43,610 bases of DNA from Klebsiella pneumoniae. GTDB lineage: Bacteria > Myxococcota_A > UBA796 > GCA-2862545. The notes beneath the pieces are model-generated. The model was not told the origin of the DNA and did no database searches. It was given only the letters and a program-made list of their open reading frames with translations. The stretch is taken from the NCBI GenBank assembly GCA_945861065.1, contig CAMASI010000031.1:1-43610 (forward strand), given 5' to 3'. This document shows, one piece after another, positions 16,997 through 25,724 of the stretch (position 1 is the stretch's first letter; the number at the start of each line of letters is the position of its first letter). Both the position numbers and the translations under genes were made by a program.

Positions 16997-18348
16997 GACG
17001 CGGGATTCTGATCGGTCTCGTAGGTCTCGCCGGCGCTTGCACGTGCGGGCCGCCGGCGAACGATGTCGTGGTGGTGGAAACAACCCTGGTGCCACCGGCG
17101 GCAATGGTCGATGCAGCTTGGCCTGTGAAAATGGCCACGCAACAGGATTTCGCGGAGTATGCGGACAATGCGGCGTGGGTCGCCCTCGTCATGCAACGCA
17201 ACGTGCGAGATGTGACGCCGGTCCTTGGGGCGCAAGGAGGCGCCGCAGCGGCGCGCGCGCACGTGGAAGCTGCGTTGATGTACCGGCAGGCAGCGCTGTT
17301 GGCAGCACATGCGATTTTGGAGACGTTTGGGAAGACGCCCGATCCCACGGATCCCGCGGGGGTTGCGCACCTGCTCTCCGTGAGCCACGCGATTGTCGGT
17401 GACCGTGAGGCGGCACGAGCCGCGTCGTTGGCGCTTCCGGTTGGCGACCCAACAGCGCTCTGGCACGAACCGTGGAAGCAGTGGTTGGCGGGCCCGGCGG
17501 TCTGGCCGCCCGACTTGGCGGCCTTGCCCTTGGGCCTGCCCCCTCCGACGCCAGGGGGGTGGCCCGCGGGGGCTCCGACGCCGCACTACAAACTTCAGGA
17601 GCGGGTTGCCGGCGGCATTGAGCGCGAGCTGGGCGATCCGGGTGCGTTGGTCGCGCTCGGGTTGTGGCACGACGCCACGGCTCGGGTGGTGATGCCCGAG
17701 CTGTCGGGTGAACTCGACGCGTTCAGCGCCGGCTACCGGTACCCGGTCGAGCCTCCGAGCCCAGGCGCGCCGCTGTCGATGCCGATGCTATTCGGCAGCG
17801 ATCTGATGGTTCCTCAAGACGGACCTTTCCTCAGTGCGGTGTACGGGCCGGAGGGCAAAGGCGCTGTAGACACGTGGAAAGACAAGTCGGTCATCGCATG
17901 GTTGGCGTTCTCGTCCCGGGGTGCTTCGGGAGGGATCGACGCGTCGATCGCCGCGGATCGGGTTGCGAGCCTTCGGGACGCGCTGTTGGCCGCTTCCGCG
18001 GCACGCACGGGTGGGAATACCGAGTCCCACCATCGGGTGTTCAGCGACATCGCGTTGGCCGGGTCGCTCCGCGCGTTGGCCCTGGTGGCCGAAGTCGAAG
18101 GGGATCGCGAGGTCAGTGGGCTTTTGCGGATCAATGCGTGGGAACACAGCCAAAAGGCGACCGCTTGGCCCGTGGGTCTGCTCGCGTTGGCGGCGTGGGA
18201 CGCCTCGAACCGTTACCCGTCGCGGGCACTCGACATCTTGCATGCCCAAATACGTCGTTTTCCAGAGCTGGACCCTGCCCGGTACGCCCTCGATGCCCTT
18301 GCGCTCCGCGTAGGGCGAGAGCGACCGGGTGAGACCCCAGGCATCTGA
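16993..18348 (+). CDS. Putative lipoprotein, function unknown
   Basis: The GTG at 16993 overlaps the previous stop as GTGA and starts MRRGILIGLVGLAGACTCGP, a basic n-region and short hydrophobic stretch ending at Cys, probably a lipoprotein signal with a weak lipobox. Length is 451 residues. The rest is Ala/Leu-rich and largely helical, with repeat-like segments (ALMYRQAALLAAHAILETFG, DIALAGSLRALALVAEVEGD, GLLALAAWDASNRYPSRALD) that resemble TPR or Sel1-like helical hairpins. A Pro-rich loop (LPPPTPGGWPAGAPTPHY) breaks it near the middle. I recognise no enzyme motif. It stands directly before the peptide-binding protein gene and may be an accessory part of that transporter. Confidence 0.78.
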   Translation: MRRGILIGLVGLAGACTCGPPANDVVVVETTLVPPAAMVDAAWPVKMATQQDFAEYADNAAWVALVMQRNVRDVTPVLGAQGGAAAARAHVEAALMYRQAALLAAHAILETFGKTPDPTDPAGVAHLLSVSHAIVGDREAARAASLALPVGDPTALWHEPWKQWLAGPAVWPPDLAALPLGLPPPTPGGWPAGAPTPHYKLQERVAGGIERELGDPGALVALGLWHDATARVVMPELSGELDAFSAGYRYPVEPPSPGAPLSMPMLFGSDLMVPQDGPFLSAVYGPEGKGAVDTWKDKSVIAWLAFSSRGASGGIDASIAADRVASLRDALLAASAARTGGNTESHHRVFSDIALAGSLRALALVAEVEGDREVSGLLRINAWEHSQKATAWPVGLLALAAWDASNRYPSRALDILHAQIRRFPELDPARYALDALALRVGRERPGETPGI

Positions 18349-18363
18349 AGGAGATTCTCCCCG

Positions 18364-19938
18364 ATGGCAGTGAAAACGATTCGTCGCACCCTCGCCAGCC
18401 TTGCGCTGCTTGTGGCGGCTGTGGGTTCTGTCGGCGTCAGCTACTACGAAGAGTCGCTGCCGAGCACGCTCAATCCACTGTTCGCACGCACCATGGTGGA
18501 CCATCGGTCGCTTGAACTGGTCTTCGATCGACTGTACTACCGGTCGGCCATCACCAACGAGCTCAAAAGCCGCTTGGTGGCCACGCATGAGGTGCTTGGA
18601 GAGGGCAAGCAGCTCAAGATCACGCTGCGAGAGGGCGTGAAGTGGCACGACGGCAAGGACCTGAGTTCGGACGACATTTGCTTCACGATTTCGGCGATGT
18701 TGGACCCCAAGACGCCCTCTACGGTCGCAAAGGAGTTTCGCGAAGCGATCGTGAAGTGTGAGTCTTTCCCTAAAGAGAACGCGGCGGTCATTACCTTCTC
18801 CAAGGTGTACCACAACCCGCGGGAACGAATCGCGTTCGCCGTGCTCCCGAAACACGGTTTCACGGGCACGACGATTACACCCGATTTGGATTTCAGCAGT
18901 CGGCCGATCGGTACCGGGCCGATGAAAGGTAGCAAGGGTCGGCGTGAGGTGAAGTTCACCGCTTTTCCCAATGGGCACCACAACGCCGCCATCGCCGAAC
19001 TCGTCCAGGCCGAGGGTGGTGATCCGTTCGTCCAGGTTCGAACCTTGCTCAACGCGGGCGTTCAGGGCGTCATTTCGGTGTCGCCGCAGCTCAGGCCTGA
19101 GGTGGCTGCGAACGACGACGTCGCACTGAAGTCCTATGACCTTCGGAGTTGGTGGTTCATTGCCCTCAATACGATATCGGGCCCCCTCAAGGACAAACGA
19201 ATTCGTCAGGCGCTCGACGCGTCGCTCGATCGCAATTCGCTTCGCGAATTGACGATCGGCGTGGACCCAAACGATCCAAACCCGCCCTGCGAGTTCGTAT
19301 CGGGCCCCTTCGTACAGTCCTCGCCGTACTACAACCGTGCGATCAAGGGCCGACCCACCGCGGACCTGGCGCAGGTCAAGTCGTTGATGGCCTCTGCCGG
19401 CGCGACGGAACAACACGGGCGGTGGATACTCAACGGGGCCCCGATCACGCTGCGGATCGGCATGAACGCGCCGCTAGATGTGGAGGCCAAGGACCTTCTG
19501 AACCAGGTCGGCAACCAGCTTCAGAGTGCGGGTTTCGACCGGCAGGTCTTCCGCGTTTCCAGCGACGATTGGACGCTCAAGGCGGTCACCGGACAGCTGA
19601 GCAAAGAGTACGAGGCGCTCGTCGGCAAGTGGTCCTTCGGCGTCGTCGAAGACGTCAACCCGATGTTCCAGACGCGTACCGCCGACGGTCGAGGTGCGTT
19701 GAACGTCTTCAATTACTCGAACAAAGAAGTGGACGCGCTACTTCAGCGCTTCGACGCGGCGCGGACGGATACCGAGGCGCAAGACGCCTACCACGACCTA
19801 CACGCGCTCCTGGCTACGGACCTGCCCTACCTGTTCTTGTGGCGCCTAGACACGAAGTCAGCGTGGCGCAACGAGGTTCGCAACAACACGATTTCGCCGT
19901 ACTTCTACTTCACAGAGTTCGACGGCTGGAAGTTGTAG
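18364..19938 (+). CDS. Extracellular solute-binding protein of peptide/nickel-type ABC transporter (SBP family 5)
   Basis: Periplasmic binding protein that would deliver substrate to the permeases encoded next. 524 residues; the ATG at 18364 follows AAGGAG at 18348-18353. The N-terminus MAVKTIRRTLASLALLVAAV is a signal sequence without a lipobox Cys, so the protein should be soluble or held by an uncleaved anchor. Family 5 marks: SLPSTLNPLFARTMVDHRSL near the mature N-terminus, LREGVKWHDGKDLSSDDICF (the 'l..gvkwhDG..ltadDv.fs' signature), FSSRPIGTGPMK, IRQALDASLDRNSL and NYSNKEVDALLQRFDAART. Substrate is probably a peptide or similar. Its position between surface lipoproteins and permeases suggests a dedicated system. 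Confidence 0.92.
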   Translation: MAVKTIRRTLASLALLVAAVGSVGVSYYEESLPSTLNPLFARTMVDHRSLELVFDRLYYRSAITNELKSRLVATHEVLGEGKQLKITLREGVKWHDGKDLSSDDICFTISAMLDPKTPSTVAKEFREAIVKCESFPKENAAVITFSKVYHNPRERIAFAVLPKHGFTGTTITPDLDFSSRPIGTGPMKGSKGRREVKFTAFPNGHHNAAIAELVQAEGGDPFVQVRTLLNAGVQGVISVSPQLRPEVAANDDVALKSYDLRSWWFIALNTISGPLKDKRIRQALDASLDRNSLRELTIGVDPNDPNPPCEFVSGPFVQSSPYYNRAIKGRPTADLAQVKSLMASAGATEQHGRWILNGAPITLRIGMNAPLDVEAKDLLNQVGNQLQSAGFDRQVFRVSSDDWTLKAVTGQLSKEYEALVGKWSFGVVEDVNPMFQTRTADGRGALNVFNYSNKEVDALLQRFDAARTDTEAQDAYHDLHALLATDLPYLFLWRLDTKSAWRNEVRNNTISPYFYFTEFDGWKL

Positions 19939-19944
19939 TTCTGC

Positions 19945-20865
19945 ATGGCCGCTGCCTGGGTCCGACCGGCGCTGCGGGTCGCTTCGGCGGCGGCGCTTCC
20001 TTTTGCGGTACCGGCGCTGGTCACAGGCGCGTTGTGGGCTCTTCCGGGAGATCCGGCTGAGATCATCTGCCCGCCTGGGATCTGCACGGGCACGGCGGAG
20101 TTGGCACAACGATGGGGCTTGGATCAGGGGCCGTTGTCGTTCTATCTGGGGTGGATGGGCAACGCGCTGACGGGCGCCTTTGGCAACAGTTGGCGTTTGT
20201 CGCAAGGGTTTCCGGTCGCCGACCTGTTGATAGAAAGCGCCCCGGTCACCGCGGCGCTTCTTGCGCTCGCTGCCGTGCCGATGATCGTCGCGAGTGTCTT
20301 CGCGGCGTCGGGCCGTCATCCCAGAGCCCTGGAGCGTGTGTGGTGGGCCTTTGGTCTGGCGCCGGCGGTGGTGCTCACCCTGGTTGCTGCGGCCTTTGTG
20401 GAGATCCGCTACGGGGCGTTGTCGCATGATGGCTGGCCTGCAATTCTGCGTTTGTTGCTGGGGGCAGGGGTCCTCGCACTCTCCGACGGCGCGATGTCCG
20501 ACGCCGTGGGCGCCACACGGGCGGTCTTCGAGGGGGAAAGGGCCCAGCGCTACGCCTCGATGGCGATGCTGCGAGGGGAGAGCGTATTGGCGAACACGCT
20601 GCCCAATGTGCTGCCTGCGCTGGCGGGGCAGTGGCGGGCGCGGTTGTTGGGCGTGTTGTCGGGCACCGTCGTGGTGGAAGTGGTGCTCGGAATCCCAGGC
20701 CTAGGGGACTTGTTGTGGGCTGGCACACTGTTGCAGGACTTCGGGGTCGTCTTGGCCGGCGCCTGGGCCTTTTCCTGGCTCAGTGCCTTGTTGCTGCTGT
20801 CGCAGGCGCTCGTTGAACTGGGGACCGTGTGGTGGGTGCGGCGCGCCCCTGCGGGAATCGCGTGA
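19945..20865 (+). CDS. Peptide-type ABC transporter permease, DppB-like
   Basis: Inner-membrane permease of the DppB/OppB type, 306 residues. The first hydrophobic segment is followed by LPGDPAEI and RWGLDQGPLSFYLGWMGNAL, the hallmarks of this family ('lPGDP', 'lGLd.Pl...Y..wl'). About six membrane segments follow. The coupling EAA-type loop is SMAMLRGESVLANTLPNVLP, before TVVVEVVLGIPGLGDLL, the usual 'EtVFs.PGlG.ll' stretch. The start at 19945 lies six bases after the binding-protein stop, without a strong ribosome binding site, and the stop overlaps the next start as GTGA. It pairs with the next gene product. Confidence 0.9.
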   Translation: MAAAWVRPALRVASAAALPFAVPALVTGALWALPGDPAEIICPPGICTGTAELAQRWGLDQGPLSFYLGWMGNALTGAFGNSWRLSQGFPVADLLIESAPVTAALLALAAVPMIVASVFAASGRHPRALERVWWAFGLAPAVVLTLVAAAFVEIRYGALSHDGWPAILRLLLGAGVLALSDGAMSDAVGATRAVFEGERAQRYASMAMLRGESVLANTLPNVLPALAGQWRARLLGVLSGTVVVEVVLGIPGLGDLLWAGTLLQDFGVVLAGAWAFSWLSALLLLSQALVELGTVWWVRRAPAGIA

Positions 20866-21686
20866 CGTTCAGCGATCGTCGACTGCCTCTGGCCATCGCA
20901 GCTTCCGTGGGGGTGATCCTCGGCGCCTTCGCGCTGATGGCCCCGGATTTTTTGCCGACGCCCGAACTCGGGAATCGGTACGCGAGCCCGTGGACGACGC
21001 CTCCGTTCGGGACGGATGAACGCGGAATTCCGTTGTGGACTGTCGCCGCTCAGGGGGCAGCGATCGTGGCGCTGCCTGCGTTGCTGGCGGGGTTGGTGGT
21101 GGCTGCGGCGGCCACGGCGGCCGGGCTCTTGCGTTGCAGCAGTTGGGTCCGCCTCGACGCCGCCGTGCAGTTGGTAGGCGAGATGGTCGGGGCGTTGCCT
21201 CGGATGGTCGTCGTCCTGGTCGTAGCTGTGATGATGCCACGCACAGCGAAGGGGCTGCTTCCCGTTGCGTTGACATGGGCGTTGTTGGCGGCGCCAGGGG
21301 CGATGGACGAAGCGGCGGCAGCGGCGGGTCGGTTGGGGGGCGCCCGATTTGTGGAGGCGCTTCGCGCCCACGGTTTCTCGTCCACGCGGATCTTGTTGTT
21401 GCACGTCGTCGGCTACAATCTGCGTCCGGTGGTGGCCCGTGTGGCTGCGGAGACTGCGATGCAGGTGGTCTACCTCGAGATCGCGTTGTCTTATTTGGCG
21501 GTCAGTCAGGGCGAACCTTCGTTGACGCACCTAGACAGTGAATTCAGCTGGGCAAACTTACTTTATCAGGGATATTCTGCGCTGCTAGGCGAGCCGTTGT
21601 GGCACGCCGGTGTGCTCGGCTTGGGCTTGGTCGGCCTCGTCGCCGTCGCCGCGCTGTCGGCGCGCTCGGCAGCGAGGGCGCGATGA
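20862..21686 (+). CDS. Peptide-type ABC transporter permease, DppC-like
   Basis: Second inner-membrane permease, 274 residues from the GTG at 20862, which overlaps the dppB-like stop as GTGA. It starts MTFSDRRLPLAIAASVGVIL, a first membrane helix, followed by a periplasmic loop containing FGTDERGIP; DppC proteins typically have 'lGTD..GrD', so the GrD part is altered to GIP. The coupling loop FVEALRAHGFSSTRILLLHV keeps the family pattern 'A.ra.G.s..ri...Hvl'. About six membrane segments are predicted. The stop overlaps the following ATPase start as ATGA. The oligomeric partner should be the DppB-like protein. Confidence 0.89.
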   Translation: MTFSDRRLPLAIAASVGVILGAFALMAPDFLPTPELGNRYASPWTTPPFGTDERGIPLWTVAAQGAAIVALPALLAGLVVAAAATAAGLLRCSSWVRLDAAVQLVGEMVGALPRMVVVLVVAVMMPRTAKGLLPVALTWALLAAPGAMDEAAAAAGRLGGARFVEALRAHGFSSTRILLLHVVGYNLRPVVARVAAETAMQVVYLEIALSYLAVSQGEPSLTHLDSEFSWANLLYQGYSALLGEPLWHAGVLGLGLVGLVAVAALSARSAARAR

Positions 21687-22399
21687 CAGACCGACTCGTT
21701 CTGCGTGGGCTCGCCATGCGATCGGCCCACCAGGTGCTGGTGGAGGGCGTTGACCTTGTGGCGCGAGCGGGGCGGATCACAGCGTTGGTGGGCGCTTCTG
21801 GAAGCGGAAAGTCGCTGACCGCTCGTGCCGCGATGGGAATCGTGGATGTGTTGCCCGGGTTGTTCGCGGGGAGCCTGTGCTACCCAGAACTTTCTGGCCA
21901 AGATTTCTTTTCGGGCGTCGCCGGTGCGGGGCTTTCCGGTCAGGCGGCGTTGGCCGCTCGAACATCCAGCCTTCGCGGATCCTATGTGACGTACGCACCT
22001 CAGTCTGCGGCGTCGGCGCTCAACCCGGGTCGGACCATTGGCACGCAAGTGGCGATGGCCGTGGCGCGTCGCCGGACGCCCGTTGCGGATGTCGCGGGTA
22101 CCGTGCGGGTCGTGCTGGAGGAGGTGGGTTTGCCTGCGCATACGGCGCGGGCCCTTCCGGGCGAGTTGTCGGGTGGGCAGGCCCAACGCGCGGCGTTGGC
22201 CGTGGCGATTGCGCCAGAGCCTGCCGTGCTCATCGCCGACGAGCCTGAGACGGGACTTGACCCGGTCCTGCGCCGCCTCGTGACCGAACGCATGCTGGAC
22301 ATCGCTGCCCGCCATGGGGTTGCGCTGGTGCTCATCAGCCATGATCACGACACGGTTCGGCGACTCGCACACGATGTCGTGCAGTTGGGGGCGCATTGA
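21683..22399 (+). CDS. Peptide-type ABC transporter ATPase, DppD-like (short)
   Basis: Cytoplasmic ATPase, 238 residues from the ATG at 21683 (ATGA overlap). Walker A is GASGSGKSLT (about residues 33-42), the Q-loop lies in VTYAPQSAASALNP, the signature is LSGGQAQRAALA, Walker B is VLIADEPETG and the switch His is LISHDHD, so all catalytic motifs are present. It ends about 90 residues earlier than typical DppD/OppD proteins and lacks their C-terminal oligopeptide-transporter extension. The stop codon overlaps the next gene's TTG start (TTGA). It should form the ATPase heterodimer with the next product. Confidence 0.9.
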   Translation: MTDRLVLRGLAMRSAHQVLVEGVDLVARAGRITALVGASGSGKSLTARAAMGIVDVLPGLFAGSLCYPELSGQDFFSGVAGAGLSGQAALAARTSSLRGSYVTYAPQSAASALNPGRTIGTQVAMAVARRRTPVADVAGTVRVVLEEVGLPAHTARALPGELSGGQAQRAALAVAIAPEPAVLIADEPETGLDPVLRRLVTERMLDIAARHGVALVLISHDHDTVRRLAHDVVQLGAH

Positions 22400-23196
22400 C
22401 CGCCGTCGTCGCCGAGCTTCGTGGCGTGTCGAAACAATTCGAAGGGCAGGGGCCGTGGCCGTGGAGTCCGCGGCGATCCGTGGACGCGGTGTGTGACGTG
22501 TCGCTCGAGCTGTTCGCGGGCGACGTGCTGGCCCTCGTCGGTCAAAGCGGTTCGGGCAAGACGACGGTGGCGCGCATGTTGTTGGGTCTGGAGCCCCCCT
22601 CCACCGGCGCGGTGTTCATCGAGGGTCGTCGGTGGGACGATTTGCCCGAATCGAGCCGGCGCCCCCTCAGGTCGCGGTACCAATATGTGCCCCAGGACGC
22701 CCTCTCGGCGCTTGATCCACAGCAGACTGCGTTGGAAGCGGTGACGGAAACGCTGTCGGTGCTCGCCGGCGTACCGGCTGCTGAGGCCCCAGACCGTGCG
22801 CGAGCGATGCTGGATCGCCTCGGGCTGGGTCGACGGTTGCACGCGCTTCCCCGGGAGATGTCGGGCGGCGAACAGCGACGGGTCACGCTGGCGCGGGTGC
22901 TGGCGCTAGATCCCGTGCTTGTGGTTGCAGATGAGCCTACGAGCGGGCTCGACGCCGATCGTCAAGCGTCAGTGCTGGAGGATTTGGTCGGCAACCTCCC
23001 CGCACATGCGGCCTGTGTGCTCGTCACCCATGACATGCCAGTGGTACGTCAGTGGTGTACCCGTGGCATGGTGATGTTGGAGGGGCGCGTGGTGGAAGTG
23101 CTCGCATCGGGCGACGCCGAGCCAACGCACCCTTATGCTCGGATGTTGTTCGACCCTTGGGGCGAACATGACCTTAGCCGTTCGGCAGAGAGGTGA
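22396..23196 (+). CDS. Peptide-type ABC transporter ATPase, DppF-like
   Basis: Second ATPase, 266 residues. The TTG start at 22396 overlaps the previous stop and yields MTAVVAELRGVSKQFEGQGP, the usual beginning of such ATPases. Walker A GQSGSGKTTVA, Q-loop in YQYVPQDALSALDP, signature MSGGEQRRVTLAR, Walker B VLVVADEPTSGLD and switch region VLVTHDMPVV are all intact. The C-terminus has the start of the oligopeptide extension, PTHPYARMLFDP, then stops soon after. The stop TGA shares a base with the ATG of the next gene. Together with the preceding four genes this completes an importer of the peptide/nickel class. Confidence 0.91.
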   Translation: MTAVVAELRGVSKQFEGQGPWPWSPRRSVDAVCDVSLELFAGDVLALVGQSGSGKTTVARMLLGLEPPSTGAVFIEGRRWDDLPESSRRPLRSRYQYVPQDALSALDPQQTALEAVTETLSVLAGVPAAEAPDRARAMLDRLGLGRRLHALPREMSGGEQRRVTLARVLALDPVLVVADEPTSGLDADRQASVLEDLVGNLPAHAACVLVTHDMPVVRQWCTRGMVMLEGRVVEVLASGDAEPTHPYARMLFDPWGEHDLSRSAER

Positions 23197-24332
23197 TGAT
23201 GATTCTCCTGCTCACCACGCTTATTGCAGCGCTTGCCTGTGACGACGCAGAGCGGCTGCGTCTTGAGGACGAAGGGCGCAAACTGGCCGGGCGCAACGCT
23301 TGGGCTGGCGTGGAACGCGCGTACGAAGGGTTGGTTGCGACCCGGTGTCCGCTTGGCTTCGACCAGCACTTTCTCGGGGCGCAAAGTGCACGCTACTTGG
23401 GCAAGACGCTGGAGGTGTCTGACCGCCTCAGGGCCGCCGCCGCGTTGGACCCTCGTCCGGATCTCGACACCGAACTCTCCGCGCTCGATGAGAATTATGG
23501 TCGGGTGGAATTGAAAGGCGACGCACGCCACCCACCGTCGCTCACCCGCGCGGCGATGCCTTTCGCACCGGACCAGCGCAAGAGCATCGAATGGGCGACG
23601 CAGGTCATCGTGAACACCGGTTCTTTCCGCGGCATGTTGCCGCTCGGCGACTACACGGTCGGTGGGAAGGGTTTCACGGTCGTCCCAGGCAACGTGTTTC
23701 AGATCATTGAGGCCGGAAAGGTCAAGGCAGAGACGCCCGACGCAGACCGAGGCCTGGTGCACTGGAGCGGCCTTGTGTTGTCGGGCGGGCCCGCGTTGGT
23801 GATGTCCTCGGCGTCGACAGACCCAGTGCTCGACGCGAGTGGGCGCCAGCAATTTGCGCCCGACGATCTGTCGTCGGTTGGGGCCGGGATTCGGCTTGGG
23901 GGCGAAGTTGGGCTCACGTGGGCCAAACCTGAATTGGGAGTTGCTGCCGCCCTGGGTTGGTCTGCGGGTTTCGGAGACGACACCCTGCACGTAGTGACCG
24001 TGGACGTGGGGGCATTGCTTCGGCCTGGAAACCTACGATTTACGCTGGGACCCTCGTGGGCGCTGATGTCGGGGCGCGGCACCGGTGTGGCCCCGTGGTT
24101 CGACGTTGGGCAAAACGCTGACGTGGACCCAAACGCGGAGATCTTGTACCAAGGCTCGGCGTGGGGGCCGGGGATTCACGCGGCGGCAGGCGTCGGTTTG
24201 TTGGATTTGGGCGACCGCCTGCAAGGTCTGGTCGAACTCGGGGGTTCTTGGCACGGCGACGGGGCGCGCGGCTACGTCGACATGGGTCTCCGCTTGGGAA
24301 TCATCCCCGTCGTTCCGCGCTTTGAGGGATAG
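23196..24332 (+). CDS. Secreted 'LLPLG'-domain protein with predicted outer-membrane barrel end
   Basis: Paralogue of the gene at 9750-10910. 378 residues from the ATG at 23196, which overlaps the ATPase stop as TGATG; ATG 23199 and GTG 23193 are alternatives. The N-terminus MMILLLTTLIAALACDD is a signal sequence. Residues ~15-170 carry the blocks shared with the paralogue: NAWAGVERAYEGLV, ENYGRVEL, PFAPDQ and FRGMLPLGDYTVGGKGFTVV. The C-terminal ~150 residues differ and alternate polar and hydrophobic residues, as in beta-barrel strands (IRLGGEVGLTWAKPELGVAA, NLRFTLGPSWALMSGRGTGV, RGYVDMGLRLGIIPVV). I infer an outer-membrane barrel with a periplasmic N-terminal domain. Its place right after the ABC transporter suggests it serves the same system. 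Confidence 0.78.
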   Translation: MMILLLTTLIAALACDDAERLRLEDEGRKLAGRNAWAGVERAYEGLVATRCPLGFDQHFLGAQSARYLGKTLEVSDRLRAAAALDPRPDLDTELSALDENYGRVELKGDARHPPSLTRAAMPFAPDQRKSIEWATQVIVNTGSFRGMLPLGDYTVGGKGFTVVPGNVFQIIEAGKVKAETPDADRGLVHWSGLVLSGGPALVMSSASTDPVLDASGRQQFAPDDLSSVGAGIRLGGEVGLTWAKPELGVAAALGWSAGFGDDTLHVVTVDVGALLRPGNLRFTLGPSWALMSGRGTGVAPWFDVGQNADVDPNAEILYQGSAWGPGIHAAAGVGLLDLGDRLQGLVELGGSWHGDGARGYVDMGLRLGIIPVVPRFEG

Positions 24333-24341
24333 AGGCGACCT

Positions 24342-25391
24342 ATGTGCAGTGCACTCCTTTGCTTAGTGATGTCCGCGGCCTTCGCCGGGGAAGTACGTTT
24401 CGTCGGTGACGGCCACGCTTACCACCCGATGTGGTCGTTAGACGGCCGATTTCTGGCGTTCGAGGTCAATCGTTACGCCGGCAACGTCGATATGTTCATC
24501 GCGGAAGTCGCGGGTGCGATTGCGAAGGACGCCGTCCGCGTAGCCATCCCCGGCGGAAGCACGCCCTTTGGCGGTCAAGGCCAGGTGGTGGTGAACTCGG
24601 TGTGGCATCCCGAACGGGTCGCCATCTTCGAGGGCAGCAACCAGGGCGGCCAGTTCCGGATCTACAGCTACCAGCCCGGAGGCGGTGCTGCTTTCGAACT
24701 CATCCAGACGACGTCGGTACCGGGCGACCTGACATTCCCGAACGTGTCTAGGGACGGAAAGGCGATGCTCTTCATCGCTGACGCGACGGGCGCGGGCGAC
24801 ATCCGGAGTCGCGACACTGCGACGGGCAAGATCAGCCAGTTGACGCAGTCGAGCGCAGCAGAAATGTTTCCGATGTACACGGCTGACGGCAAGAACATTG
24901 TGTTCACGCGCAAAGCGTCGTCTACGGAAGATGTGTTCATGATTCCGGGTGTCGGGGGTGCCGAAGTTCCCGTTGTCGGTGGCGGCGGCGACCAGACTCG
25001 GCCGACTGTGGGCGAAGGCGGACGCGTCGTGTACTTTGATGGGTCGCGTGGCGAAGGCCTGTGGGATCTGGCGAGCATCGAAGGGCCAGGAGGCGCCAAA
25101 CGCACCATTGGGAAGGGGGTGCGGCTACCGTTGCGGGCACGGCCTGCGCTTTCTCCAGACGGCAAATGGGTTGCCTTTACCTATGACGACCCCGTAAAGG
25201 CCGACAAGATCGTGTTGGCGCGCCTTGATGGCACCAAGTCGGTCGATGTGACGACGGAATTCCGAGGGTGCGGGGAACCGGCGGTCACGGTGCAGAACGG
25301 GCGCACGCTGTTGGCCTACTCGGCCCTGCCAAGTTCGGGCAGCGACTGGCGGTTTTTGTACGTGCAAGACGTGTCCGAGCTCCTGTTGTAG
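24342..25391 (+). CDS. Secreted TolB-like beta-propeller protein
   Basis: 349 residues starting MCSALLCLVMSAAFAGE, a signal peptide cleaved after AFA; GAGGCG lies before the ATG. The body holds repeated PD40/WD40-like blades as in TolB and DPP IV: YHPMWSLDGRFLAFEVNR, FPNVSRDGKAMLFIADATGA, MFPMYTADGKNIVFTRKASS and RPALSPDGKWVAFTYDD, each with a '.p..S.DGk.i.F' core. TolB propellers act as periplasmic protein-interaction platforms. Here the gene closes the eleven-gene block, ten bases after the barrel gene. Its role is inferred only. The adjacent presence of a TolA-like rod, lipoproteins and a propeller recalls Tol-type envelope machines, but no TolQ/R or Pal homologue is seen. Confidence 0.82.
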   Translation: MCSALLCLVMSAAFAGEVRFVGDGHAYHPMWSLDGRFLAFEVNRYAGNVDMFIAEVAGAIAKDAVRVAIPGGSTPFGGQGQVVVNSVWHPERVAIFEGSNQGGQFRIYSYQPGGGAAFELIQTTSVPGDLTFPNVSRDGKAMLFIADATGAGDIRSRDTATGKISQLTQSSAAEMFPMYTADGKNIVFTRKASSTEDVFMIPGVGGAEVPVVGGGGDQTRPTVGEGGRVVYFDGSRGEGLWDLASIEGPGGAKRTIGKGVRLPLRARPALSPDGKWVAFTYDDPVKADKIVLARLDGTKSVDVTTEFRGCGEPAVTVQNGRTLLAYSALPSSGSDWRFLYVQDVSELLL

Positions 25392-25444
25392 GGAGGCTGC
25401 CGGGCGCGATGATCGAAAGCCGCTCCGCGATACTCCTGCCCGCA

Positions 25445-25480
25445 CCCGATCCCGATCCCGATCCCCCTCCCGACCCGAGG
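25445..25480. repeat. GC-rich hexamer array, left flank of decayed element
   Basis: Three exact CCCGAT hexamers (25445-25462) followed by variants CCCCCT, CCCGAC and CCGAGG. The array lies just before the remnant four-helix-bundle gene and is roughly the reverse complement of the array at 25725-25782. Confidence 0.65.
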
Positions 25481-25485
25481 CAGCG

Positions 25486-25705
25486 ATGCCGTTCGACCAT
25501 TAGAAGCTCGATGTGTACGCCGTCGCCTTGGACTTCCTGGTCTCGCCAACGGCGTCGTTGAGCGGTTGACTGCGCGCCGATCCTCGACGTGTGCCGTCGC
25601 CTCAACCTCGTCGAGGACGCAACGCATCGGTCCCGTAAGGAGCAGCTCGATCGCGTCGTGGCGATGCTCGTAGCCTTGGCGAAGAAGCTCCAGAATGATC
25701 GCTGA
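25486..25705 (+). pseudogene. Decayed four-helix-bundle (23S rRNA intervening-sequence type) protein gene
   Basis: Starting at the ATG 25486 the frame reads MPFDH, then a TAG stop at 25501, then KLDVYAVALDFLVSPTASLS and another stop. These are the first ~25 residues typical of IVS-type four-helix-bundle proteins ('FDHekLDVY..ALdFl'), with the TAG standing where Glu (GAG) is usual. After a shift of one base, 25571-25705 reads CAPILDVCRRLNLVEDA, HRSRKEQLDRVVAMLVALA and KKLQNDR before a stop, which matches the family's C-terminus. The central ~60 residues are missing. So the gene has a nonsense change, a frame change and an internal deletion. It is not inside a 23S gene here. The family match is from memory of its conserved phrases; a database search would settle it. 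Confidence 0.75.
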
Positions 25706-25724
25706 CGCTTCCAGGGGCGACGCC

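Noticed and set aside
18350-18360. Palindrome GGAGATTCTCC over the ribosome binding site of the solute-binding protein gene
   Set aside because: With a one-base centre it cannot fold as a hairpin, and as an operator it is short and probably arises by chance.
17788-19416. A 542-codon minus-strand open frame
   Set aside because: It lies antisense to the lipoprotein and solute-binding protein genes, has an Arg/His-rich composition typical of GC-rich shadows, and shows no domain.
14110-25391. A Tol-Pal or gliding-motility gene cluster
   Set aside because: There is a TolA-like rod and a TolB-like propeller, but no TolQ/TolR-type motor proteins or Pal, and the coiled-coil resemblance is compositional.
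25486-25705. Part of a diversity-generating retroelement or a 23S rRNA intervening sequence
   Set aside because: No reverse transcriptase, template/variable repeat pair or 23S rRNA sequence lies in the window; only the four-helix-bundle remnant is present.
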